The translations under genes and the position numbers were made by a program. Below, piece after piece: positions 1-8,939 of a stretch of DNA of 64,000 bases. Under the pieces are notes generated by a model. It worked only from the letters and a program-made list of their open reading frames with translations, ran no database searches and was not told the DNA's origin. The DNA is from Anaerolineae bacterium (GTDB taxonomy: Bacteria; Chloroflexota; Anaerolineae; 4572-78; J111): the NCBI GenBank assembly GCA_023151115.1, contig JAKLJP010000017.1, positions 101,770 through 165,769 of the forward strand, written 5' to 3'. Position 1 is the stretch's first letter. Each line of letters begins with the position of its first letter.

Positions 1-1261
<1,261 letters not shown>

Positions 1262-1281
1262 TTAAGAGATTAGAGATTTCT

Positions 1282-1324
1282 CACTCTCGTTCCCGCGCTT
1301 CGCGTCAGTTTGGGAACGAGAGTG
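1282..1324. repeat. 13-bp perfect inverted repeat between recombinase gene and rpoC
   Basis: Arms CACTCTCGTTCCC (1282-1294) and GGGAACGAGAGTG (1312-1324) form a perfect 13-bp stem with a 17-nt loop. There is no U-tract, so a classical terminator is not supported. It may be an interspersed palindrome or an mRNA processing hairpin in the rpoC leader. Confidence 0.7.
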
Positions 1325-1349
1325 GAGCACAGTAATTCTTCCCTACTCC

Positions 1350-2255
1350 CTACTTCCTATTCCCTACTTCCTGATTTTCATGCACCGCCAGATACTGCTC
1401 GGTGATGGCTTTGGATTGATGGCCCAACCGTTCGGAAACAAGGCCCAAATCCTGGGTTTCCGAAAATAACTGTAGCGCAAAAGTGCGCCGCAGCGATTGA
1501 GCCGAGACCCCTTCCAAACCAACCGCTTTGGCGCAGTCGCTAATGATGCGCTGGACGGTGCGCTGAGAGATAGGCCGGCCCTCCTGGCTGAGAAAAAAAT
1601 GCTCGGTGGTGGAAGTTTGGGGCCGGACTTTCAGATATTCATGCAAGGCTTTACAAACATCACCGGCCAGCGGTAAATGCCGGGTTTTTGTTTCACTGTC
1701 AAACCCGTCCCGCCGGCATACCTTGAGTTGCACCCCCGGATACTCAAACTCCAAATCGTCTTTTTTCAAGGCTACAATTTCGCTCACTTTTAAGCCGGTG
1801 TGTAATAACAACTGCAAAATTGCCAGGTCACGCCGCATCAAACCGGCCCGCGAGCCATGCCGAGCCGCTGCCAGCAGTCGAGCGGTTTCATTGGCTGAGA
1901 GGGGCCGCGAGAATGCCTGGCCATTTTCCTGAACCAGCGCTATTTCACTGGTCGGGTCTGCGGTGACATCACCCATTTCTTTGGCCAGGGCAAAAAACTT
2001 TCTGAGCGCCATCATGTGCCGGTTGACGGTAGCTGCCGCCCGGTTGAGTTCTTGCGCCAGATGAAAACGATAACGGCGAACCTGATCAGGACTGACCTGG
2101 GCTAACGAGAAATGCTGGCCGATTTCCCGTTTGCCCCAGCGCAGAAAAACCCGCAGGTCAGCCAGATAGTTGACCACCGTCGAGGCTGACATTTCGGCTT
2201 CGGTCAAACTTTCTTCAAATTTGAGGAGCATTATCTCATCTTGATCCGAAACCAT
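1350..2255 (-). CDS. Tyrosine recombinase (XerC/D-like) with substituted catalytic residues
   Basis: A 301-residue protein with the two-domain layout of Xer/phage-type integrases: a SAM-like DNA-binding domain (about 10-95) and a catalytic domain (about 115-295). The active-site pattern is altered. The first catalytic Arg (normally TGLR) is Lys156 in TGLKVSEI, and the His of HxLRH is Gln253 in QSLRR. Arg256, His279 (RLGHQS) and the nucleophile Tyr288 remain. Length is normal for XerC/D (about 300). It may be a weak or non-catalytic recombinase. It lies directly upstream of rpoC in the same orientation, behind a consensus promoter. A second possible start is ATG at 2225. Confidence 0.85.
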   Translation of the reverse strand: MVSDQDEIMLLKFEESLTEAEMSASTVVNYLADLRVFLRWGKREIGQHFSLAQVSPDQVRRYRFHLAQELNRAAATVNRHMMALRKFFALAKEMGDVTADPTSEIALVQENGQAFSRPLSANETARLLAAARHGSRAGLMRRDLAILQLLLHTGLKVSEIVALKKDDLEFEYPGVQLKVCRRDGFDSETKTRHLPLAGDVCKALHEYLKVRPQTSTTEHFFLSQEGRPISQRTVQRIISDCAKAVGLEGVSAQSLRRTFALQLFSETQDLGLVSERLGHQSKAITEQYLAVHENQEVGNRK

Positions 2256-2381
2256 ACTGCCCGGCTCAACCTACCTGCGCTCAGAGACAACAAAAATTGC
2301 GCCGGTAAAATCAGGGCGCAATCTTCACAGATTGTTTATAGGATGGGGGTTGAAATAGTAATACTTAGTTTATACGCAAGA

Positions 2382-2410
2382 ATTATAATAGATAGACGGA
2401 AGTATGTCAA
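2382..2410 (-). promoter_or_regulatory. Perfect sigma70-type promoter for the recombinase (and possibly rpoC)
   Basis: On the minus strand TTGACA (2405-2410), exactly 17 bases, then TATAAT (2382-2387). Both hexamers match the consensus completely. Transcription would start near 2375, about 120 nt upstream of the recombinase start. Confidence 0.85.
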
Positions 2411-2471
2411 ATGAGGCGAGGAAACGTGAGGCGAGGACGCGAAAATTTCTTCGCCTCTTCGCCTCACCGCG

Positions 2472-3588
2472 TCATCGTTTCTCCATCTCCCCTTCACCGA
2501 TCGTGTAACGTAGATACGCCTCTATAAATCCATCCAGCCGGCCATCCAGCACGGCCTCGGCGTTGCCGACTTCGTAATCGGTGCGGTGATCTTTGACCAT
2601 TTTGTAGGGGTGCAGCACATAGGAGCGAATCTGGTTGCCCCAACCGGCTTCGATGTGCTTGCCCTTGAGCCGGGCCTGTTCTTCCTCTTGCTTTTTCAAT
2701 TCCATATCATACAAGCGCCCCCGCAAGATACGGAAAGCTGTTTCCTTATTTTGCAGTTGGCTGCGCTCGTTTTGGCAGGTGACGATAATGCCGGTCGGCA
2801 GGTGTTTCAAACGAATAGCGGTCGAGTTTTTCTGCACATTTTGCCCGCCCGCGCCCGCCGATTTGTAGACATCAATTTCAACATCTTCGGGCCTGATTTC
2901 GATGTCAATATCGGTCTCAATATCGGGCACTACTTCAACCAGGGCAAAGGAAGTGTGGCGGCGGCTGTTGGCGTCGAAGGGTGAAATACGGACCAGCCGG
3001 TGGACCCCGCGCTCGGCTTTGAGGTAGCCGTAGGCGTACTCGCCCTCGATTTCCATGGTCACACTTTTAAGGCCGGCTTCTTCGCCCTCGGTCTGGTCCA
3101 CTAAGGTAGCCTTGTAACCGTTGGCCTCAGCCCAGCGCAGATACATGCGCATGAGCATTTCGGTCCAATCCTGGCTTTCGGTGCCGCCGGCCCCGGCGTG
3201 GATGGACAGCAGAGCCGCATCTTTATCGTGCGGCCCGGAAAGGACCAATTGAAACTCTAGCTTTTCCAGCAGACTGGTCAGGGCGTCCACTTCTTCGGTT
3301 AGTTCGGCCAGCAGCGAGTCATCCTCTTCCTCGGCGGCCATTTCGATCAGGTCGAGGGCATCCTTGACCCGGCGATCCACGCCCTGCCAGGTTCCCACTT
3401 CCTCACGCAGTTCCGAAAGGCGGCGCATCTTTTCTTGGGCCTCGCGCTGGTCATTCCAAAAATCCGGCTGGCCGGACTCGGCTTCTAAGGTTTCAATCTG
3501 TTTCGCTTTGCCGGCGATGTCAAAGACGCTCCAGGATTGAACCGATCCGCTGATCCAGATCGGTAAGTCGGCTGCGTAGTTCTTCCAT
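2472..3588 (-). CDS. prfB: Peptide chain release factor 2 (programmed +1 frameshift)
   Basis: RF2 terminates translation at UGA and UAA. The ATG at 3588 (MEELRSRLTDLDQRIGS) reads 22 codons to an in-frame UGA at 3520-3522. Slipping +1 on CUU gives VFDIAGKAKQIE and continues to 2472, for a product of about 371 residues, the usual RF2 size. The reading frame without frameshift also has an upstream extension from 3653, but it lacks RF2-like sequence, so that start is rejected. Visible motifs are the stop-codon-reading tripeptide SPF (VRISPFDANSRRHT) and the peptidyl-hydrolysis motif GGQ (SAGAGGQNVQKNST). AAGGAG precedes the ATG. The gene follows the YfhO-like gene on the same strand. Confidence 0.97.
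3519..3532 (-). promoter_or_regulatory. RF2 autoregulatory +1 frameshift site
   Basis: Read on the minus strand: GGAG CGT CTT TGA C. The slippery CUU UGA C heptamer is the known RF2 recoding signal, with an internal Shine-Dalgarno-like GGAG three bases upstream of CUU. When RF2 is scarce the ribosome pauses at UGA and shifts +1, so full-length RF2 synthesis is self-limiting. Confidence 0.95.
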
Positions 3589-3656
3589 AAATAATTGCTC
3601 CTTGGATTAATTCTGACGATGATGGCGGGTCTATTCTTACAAAACCCAAACAAAAA

Positions 3657-6600
3657 TTATAGCACAGCTTCGGCTCGCTGGCGAAGTGACCACCCTAATC
3701 CTGCCACCAGTATCACCAACGCCCCTCCGCTGACCCACACCCCCAACCACACCGAACGCGGCCTAAATTCAAACATCACCGTGTGTTCCCCTTCCGGCAC
3801 AGCCACCGCCCGAAACATAATATTGACCGGCAAAATCTCGGCGGGCTGGCCGTCAACCGTAGCCTGCCAGCCGGGATAGTAAGCATCCGTCAAAACCAAC
3901 CAGCCAGGCGAGTCAAGGGTAACGGCAATTTCGACCCGCTCCGGCTCGTATTTGACGATAGCGGCCCGGTCATTGGGTGAAGGCTGCCCGGCACTGATTG
4001 GCCCAACCGGCTCGTTGCCCTGTCGCAGGCGGACCAACGTTGCCGCCGGATCAAAGGCAGGGCTTTGCATAAACACAATGGCCTCGTCGTCGCTGCCGAC
4101 TACTTGAGTCTGATGGACAACAAAAGCGCGAGGCAGTGCGGCTCGATTTTCGTAAATTTTGACATCCCCAGAGTGAACTTGGCGATAATCGCCCTCGGTG
4201 GTCAGGAGGACGGAGCGGCTGGTGGTGGTCGGCTGGTGGATGAGGCTGAGGCCGCGCAGCACGAATTGGCCAGTAGGGAGGGTGGCGGTGATGGAGATGG
4301 CGGTGATGCGGCGGCTGGCGACTGGCGACTGGAGATTGGAGATTGGAGATTGGGTGAGCGAGTAAACGGCGATGTAATCTGCTCCGGCGGCTTCGTAGGG
4401 CCAGGCGACGCCGATGGTGGCCTGGGGATGGGCGGCATCGGGGGGATAGTTGCCTTCGGCGGTGTCGGTTCCGGCCTTTAGGGTGATGGTTTGGCTGTCG
4501 CCTTCGGCAAAGGTGAGGGTGATTTCAGCTACCGGTGTACCGGCGGGCAAATAGGCGGCGTTTTCGAGATGAGAGACCAAGCCAATAGCTGTGGTGGGGA
4601 AGTCGGGAATGTGTTGGGATGTTACTTTTATCTGCTCAGGCAAAGCGAAGCTTTGCACTCCGGCTTTCTCCGCGTTCTCGTGTCCTCGCGTCCTCGCCTC
4701 CAGCCGCGCCGGGAACTGCAAATCATAAAAAATATCGTCAATCCAGACATCAAACTGCTTGTCGGTGATGATCCAGCGGGTGTTGAGCAGCGACAGCAGC
4801 CGGCCCGGTGGAACGAAGCGCAGCTTTTCGCGCAGGCGGCCATCAATCGAGAGGTCGTCGGGGGGCAAGAAAAGCTTTTGCATGGTGACAAACTGCTTGA
4901 GCGGCAGAATCCCGCCGTCGTAGCCGTCAACACTGTGCAGGCCGTAAACCAGCGGCAGATTGAAAAAGAGGACTTCTTTTTCTTTGGCGGTGACAATCAG
5001 GTTGTATAAAGCCTTTTCCGAAAGACTGTCGCCAAAAATTTGGCGCAGTTCGGCCAGGTCGCCGGGGTCGTAGGTGATACCGGACAGGCTGAGAAAGCGG
5101 CCCGGCGGCGTGGACTTGTGAGGTGGGTCGGCGGCCAGTAAAAAAGCGGGGGCATTACGCAGCGAGTGGTAGGCCTGGGGTGCGGTTGGCTGGTTGTAGC
5201 TGAGACCCTGGGCGGCGAGGAAGAGTTCGGAGAGGAGGATGACGAAGAGGAAGAGGATAGAGAGACGTGGTACGTGATGCGTGGTGCGTGATGCGTGATC
5301 TGTAAATCGTAAATCGTAAATCGTAAATCGTAAATCGTAAATTGTGATGATGGCTAAAATTAACCATGCGGCCAGGGTGATGAGAGGCGGTGTTCTCCAG
5401 ATGATCAAGCCGAGGAGAAATACGGCAGGCAAAGCGATGAGGATTAATCGCCAGCGGCGAGCCCGCAGCCAACGCCAGATCGAGGCCAGACGGTCGCGGG
5501 GTTGAGGCATGGAAAGGGAGTCTAGGCCAAAGCCGGCCAGCAGGGCGACGCCAAATGCGTACAGCAGCAACCAGCGGGCCGGAACGCGGAAGAGAGCAAA
5601 GCCGGGAACCAGATAGTAAAGCAGGGCATACGGCCAGGCCAGGCTCAGCAACAGGCCACTGCTGGCCAGCCACAAATAGCGGCGAACTTCCGAGCGCCAG
5701 ATTGCCTGCCAGCTTCCCAACAGGGCTAAAACCAGGCCGCTGATGCCGATATAAGCCACCCACTCGCCAAAAGCGTCGCCCCATACCTGAGATAAATCCA
5801 GGCCCAGCGGCGGTAGCAGGCTGTAGTGCAACGTGCCCGGCTGTAATCTAAAAGAAACAGCTTCGCGCAGGGTCAAGCCGCCGCTGCGAATAGACAGGCT
5901 GGAGAGTTCGGCAGTGGGCAGGAGCTGGACGGCAGCCAGGGCAGCGGCGAGGAGAGAAGCGAGGGCGAGAGGGAGAAGATAAAACGTGAGACGTGAGACG
6001 TAGTACGTGATGCGTGGTGGTGCGTAGTGCGTAAATCGTAAATCGTAAATCGTAAATCGTAAATCGTAAATCGTAAATCGAAACAGGGCGTATAATCCCA
6101 GGCCAAACAGCGAAATAAAGACCGTCTGGGCGTGACCGGCCAGAAGGGTAAGGGCGATGACCAGGGCTAACAACAAAAACCAGAGCCAGCGGCGCGCTCG
6201 TTCCAGGCCGAAATCGTACAGCAGAAAAAGCAGGGGCAGCCAGGCGGCGGCGTTGAGCTGGTTGATGTGTTCTACCTGTGCGCCGAGATAGCCGCCGAAG
6301 GCAAAGATGACCGCCGCAGCCAGTGCGCCAGGCCAACTCAGGCGCACGGATAAGCGGGCGTAGGCCAGCATCAGGCTTCCAGCCAGGGCAATGTGCAGCC
6401 CAATGGACCAGGCCACCTGCCGGGGCGGGTCGAGCCACAGAAAAAGCCAGTTGAGCGGATAGAACAGCCCTACCTGGCTGTTGGCTAGCAGCGGCACGCC
6501 CATAAACAGGTGCGGATTCCAAAGGGGCAGCCGGCCCTGACGAAGGGCTTCGCTGGCGTAGGCTTTGTAGGGGTAAAAGTAGAGAAAGGTGTCCACCCCG

Positions 6601-6707
6601 GTCAGGATCAGGTTGGTCAGGAGGATTTTCCAGAAAAAGACGAAGGTCAGCACGATAAGGATAACAACGGCCAGCAGGCCGGTCAGACGGGGCTTGGTGG
6701 GTATCAT
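3657..6707 (-). CDS. YfhO-family polytopic membrane protein
   Basis: A 1016-residue membrane protein of the YfhO type: many transmembrane helices in the first 500 residues, an early acidic loop (TGVDTFLYFYPYKAY), a large soluble region, and a final helix near the C-terminus (ALVILVAGLGWSL). YfhO relatives are linked to glycosyl transfer onto lipid or teichoic acids in Firmicutes; the substrate here is unknown. Two loops contain IYDLRFT heptapeptide repeats encoded by 7-bp tandem DNA repeats (6033-6080 and 5304-5345). A third loop near 4320-4350 contains a SPISNLQSP-type repeat. These look like in-frame repeat insertions. The gene lies 68 bp upstream of prfB. Confidence 0.85.
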   Translation of the reverse strand: MIPTKPRLTGLLAVVILIVLTFVFFWKILLTNLILTGVDTFLYFYPYKAYASEALRQGRLPLWNPHLFMGVPLLANSQVGLFYPLNWLFLWLDPPRQVAWSIGLHIALAGSLMLAYARLSVRLSWPGALAAAVIFAFGGYLGAQVEHINQLNAAAWLPLLFLLYDFGLERARRWLWFLLLALVIALTLLAGHAQTVFISLFGLGLYALFRFTIYDLRFTIYDLRFTHYAPPRITYYVSRLTFYLLPLALASLLAAALAAVQLLPTAELSSLSIRSGGLTLREAVSFRLQPGTLHYSLLPPLGLDLSQVWGDAFGEWVAYIGISGLVLALLGSWQAIWRSEVRRYLWLASSGLLLSLAWPYALLYYLVPGFALFRVPARWLLLYAFGVALLAGFGLDSLSMPQPRDRLASIWRWLRARRWRLILIALPAVFLLGLIIWRTPPLITLAAWLILAIITIYDLRFTIYDLRFTDHASRTTHHVPRLSILFLFVILLSELFLAAQGLSYNQPTAPQAYHSLRNAPAFLLAADPPHKSTPPGRFLSLSGITYDPGDLAELRQIFGDSLSEKALYNLIVTAKEKEVLFFNLPLVYGLHSVDGYDGGILPLKQFVTMQKLFLPPDDLSIDGRLREKLRFVPPGRLLSLLNTRWIITDKQFDVWIDDIFYDLQFPARLEARTRGHENAEKAGVQSFALPEQIKVTSQHIPDFPTTAIGLVSHLENAAYLPAGTPVAEITLTFAEGDSQTITLKAGTDTAEGNYPPDAAHPQATIGVAWPYEAAGADYIAVYSLTQSPISNLQSPVASRRITAISITATLPTGQFVLRGLSLIHQPTTTSRSVLLTTEGDYRQVHSGDVKIYENRAALPRAFVVHQTQVVGSDDEAIVFMQSPAFDPAATLVRLRQGNEPVGPISAGQPSPNDRAAIVKYEPERVEIAVTLDSPGWLVLTDAYYPGWQATVDGQPAEILPVNIMFRAVAVPEGEHTVMFEFRPRSVWLGVWVSGGALVILVAGLGWSLRQRAEAVL
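5304..5345. repeat. 7-bp tandem repeat AAATCGT inside the YfhO-like gene (copy 2)
   Basis: Five perfect AAATCGT units plus one variant (AAATTGT). Three units make 21 bp, so the repeat codes for IYDLRFT heptapeptides without breaking the frame. It is flanked by GTGATGCGTG-type repeats. Confidence 0.95.
6033..6080. repeat. 7-bp tandem repeat AAATCGT inside the YfhO-like gene (copy 1)
   Basis: Six perfect AAATCGT units plus a partial unit, again in the coding frame for IYDLRFTIYDLRFT in an inter-helix loop. It is flanked by ACGTGATGCGTGG-type degenerate repeats. Confidence 0.95.
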
Positions 6708-6972
6708 TGCCGCCAGTATAGCATAGAAAGCAGGCTAAGGCTAAGGCTGAGGCTGAGTAATTTTAGTGATTGTCCACAAATAAGTTTTTAGTTTGGGAGA
6801 TCACAGATTGGAGATTATTTAATCTCTAATTACCAATCTCTAATCTCCTGACAAGTACAAAGTTATTTTTGGACAGTTACTTAGCCCTAGCCTCAGCCTC
6901 AGCCTTCTCCGTCGGCTTTTGGTCAGAAATTGGGGAAACTTTTGTCCAATCTCCCCCGCCCGGATGGGTTAT
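6708..6972. other. Intergenic region with low-copy hexamer and 7-mer repeats
   Basis: This divergent spacer holds GGCTAAGGCTGAGG-type tandem hexamers near 6734-6757 and their inverse (AGCCTCAGCCTCAGCC) near 6889-6905, with AGATTGGAGATT / AATCTCTAATTACC repeats between them. The two hexamer tracts can pair as a long stem. No gene is apparent. Confidence 0.6.
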
Positions 6973-7022
6973 AGTGAAAGCATCTCAAATAAATCATCTT
7001 TTTAGCAAAAGGAGCTTTCACT
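6973..7022 (+). promoter_or_regulatory. Inverted repeat spanning the leader of the SH3b-PDZ gene
   Basis: AGTGAAAGC (6973-6981) is perfectly complementary to GCTTTCACT (7014-7022), which ends at the base before the ATG. The Shine-Dalgarno GGAG (7011-7014) borders the right arm, so the hairpin could occlude ribosome binding. A TATAGT -10-like hexamer overlaps the left arm. Confidence 0.5.
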
Positions 7023-8819
7023 ATGAACATCTTAAAAATCAAATCAGCTTTACCTATCGGGGTACTGGGCACAACCGTAGCGGTGATGACCGTCTTCGGG
7101 AGCGGCCAGCCGGCCCTGAGCCGGGCGATGGAGGCAACGGCCTGGTTTGACAAGCCGGCCGCCAGTTTGACCGCCACCGCTTCGTCTTATGCCGCCGGCA
7201 GCCTGCTCGAAGGGCGCAACCAGTTTGTCTATTATGTCACCGCCTCCGGCAGCCGCCAGCCCATCTATGACCACGACACCCTGGCCGCCTTTGGCTGGCA
7301 GGATGAAACCGTCATCAGGGTCAAGGATGACCTTCTGACCGGCATGCCGGTGGCCGATCCTTTGACCCGGCTGGTCGAGGATGAGCAGGGCAACCTGTAT
7401 TGGGCGGCCCAGGGCCAGCTCTGGCAGGTCAACGAGTGGTGGTCGGCCATCGAGTCCCGCATGTATGAAGGCTTACCTGTGAGCCGCCTGGACAGTTCGC
7501 TGGCCGAGACGCTGCCGGTTCGTCCGGGGCTGCCCAGCGGGGCCTATCTGCGCCAGGGCGAGCGGCTTTATTACTTTATCAATGGCAGTCTCATTCCGGC
7601 CCCGGCGGGCAGCGAAACGATGGAAGCGATTGACATCCCCGCCGAAGCGCTGGCCCTTTACCCGCAGATGGAAGCGATGGAGACCTTGTATACCCGCTTG
7701 AACGCAGACACCTACCTGGCCAACATCCGGCGCGGCCCCGGCATCGAGTACGAGATTCTGGGCACAGTTTCCAACCAGGAAGAGATTGTGGCAACCGGCC
7801 GGGCGGCTGACAGCTATTGGCTCCAGGTGACCTGGCAGGGACAGACCGGCTGGCTGGCCGGGGATTTGATCAAGGATGGCGCATTTATTCCCCTGCTCCC
7901 GGCCGTCACCCCGGATGCCACCATCCCCGTGGTCACCGCAGCCACCCCTGCGCCCCAACAGGCCAGCCAGACGACAACAGTTGCCGCTACAGGTATAGCT
8001 GAAATCGGAGTCCAGTTGGTCCGCAATGCCACCTGGCCGGAGGTAGCGGGTCTGTGGACCGGTCAACCGGCTGAACAGGCCGGCTTAAAGATTGGTGACC
8101 TCTTGACCGATCTGAACGGCCAGAGCCTGTCCTACGTCAGCGCCAGTGAAGCGGCCCGCCAGTTGCGCGGCGAAGCCGGCAGCGCTGTGAGCCTGCGGGT
8201 CTACCGGCCCAGCACCGGCCAGTGGTTAGATTTCACGGTCAATCGAGCCGCCTTCAACCCGGCGACCAGCACCCTGGTGTGCGGTGAGGACCCTATTCGC
8301 GGCTTTGGCGCCGTCTGGCGCAATCACCCCGAAGTTCGCCCGCTGCTAGGCTGTACCTTCACCAACTTCCGCCAGGACGAGCACGCCACCCGCGCGGCGG
8401 TGCAGACCTTTGAACACGGCTGGATGCTCTGGCTGGAAACCGACACCGTGCTCAATGTTGACCCGATCTACGTCTTCTTTGAAGATGACGGTTCCTATAT
8501 CCGCTACGGCGACCAGCCCTTGACCGACGCCCACAAATACGCCCCAACCGACCCCGGCTTCTTCAAAGTCGGCGACCGCTTCGCCAAAGTGTACGGCGAA
8601 TACCTGGGGCCGCAGGGTCGAGCGCGGCTGGGCCGGGCCACCAACGAGGCCAGAGACAGCAAAGGCGCTTTCCAGGAATTTGTCAATGGCCGCATGTTCT
8701 GGGCCGGCGAGTCCGACACCATCTACATCATCTATCGCGGCTACTACGACTTTGACCGGGATGGGAACTACACCTGGGAACAGGGTTGGACGAGCTTTGA
8801 GGATAAGTTTGAGGGGTAG
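7023..8819 (+). CDS. Secreted SH3b and PDZ domain protein
   Basis: A 598-residue exported protein. The N-terminus (MNILKIKSALPIGVLGTTVA) looks like a signal peptide or anchor. A bacterial SH3 domain lies around residues 222-285 (YLANIRRGPGIEYEILGTV ... GQTGWLAGDLI). A threonine/alanine-rich linker follows, then a PDZ domain around 320-400 (GLWTGQPAEQAGLKIGDLL). The C-terminal third has aromatic-rich repeats (EHGWMLWLETD, NGRMFWAGESD) resembling cell-wall or ligand-binding modules. No protease triad is visible, so it is more likely a binding or scaffolding protein of the cell envelope. GGAG lies eight bases upstream of the ATG. Confidence 0.75.
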   Translation: MNILKIKSALPIGVLGTTVAVMTVFGSGQPALSRAMEATAWFDKPAASLTATASSYAAGSLLEGRNQFVYYVTASGSRQPIYDHDTLAAFGWQDETVIRVKDDLLTGMPVADPLTRLVEDEQGNLYWAAQGQLWQVNEWWSAIESRMYEGLPVSRLDSSLAETLPVRPGLPSGAYLRQGERLYYFINGSLIPAPAGSETMEAIDIPAEALALYPQMEAMETLYTRLNADTYLANIRRGPGIEYEILGTVSNQEEIVATGRAADSYWLQVTWQGQTGWLAGDLIKDGAFIPLLPAVTPDATIPVVTAATPAPQQASQTTTVAATGIAEIGVQLVRNATWPEVAGLWTGQPAEQAGLKIGDLLTDLNGQSLSYVSASEAARQLRGEAGSAVSLRVYRPSTGQWLDFTVNRAAFNPATSTLVCGEDPIRGFGAVWRNHPEVRPLLGCTFTNFRQDEHATRAAVQTFEHGWMLWLETDTVLNVDPIYVFFEDDGSYIRYGDQPLTDAHKYAPTDPGFFKVGDRFAKVYGEYLGPQGRARLGRATNEARDSKGAFQEFVNGRMFWAGESDTIYIIYRGYYDFDRDGNYTWEQGWTSFEDKFEG

Positions 8820-8882
8820 GGAGTAGGGGGTAGACAGTAGACGGTAGACAGGGTTCAGAAGGGTTTTGAGGCTGGCAAAATG

Positions 8883-8919
8883 AAAAGAGCAGAGGAGATA
8901 TTGCTCCCCTGCTCTTTTT
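8883..8919. terminator. Bidirectional intrinsic terminator between convergent genes
   Basis: AAAAGAGCAG (8883-8892) pairs with CTGCTCTTTT (8909-8918) around a GGAG/CTCC inner stem. A runs and T runs on either side allow termination in both directions, between the SH3b-PDZ gene and the convergent glycosyltransferase gene. Confidence 0.85.
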
Positions 8920-8939
8920 GATTCGAGAAATATTTCTGG

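Noticed and set aside
3589..3653. N-terminal extension of RF2 read without frameshift
   Set aside because: The extension lacks RF2-like sequence, while the shorter frame with CUU UGA C gives the canonical N-terminus and has AAGGAG.
5304..6080. CRISPR-like repeat arrays
   Set aside because: Repeats are contiguous 7-bp tandems without spacers and no cas genes are present.
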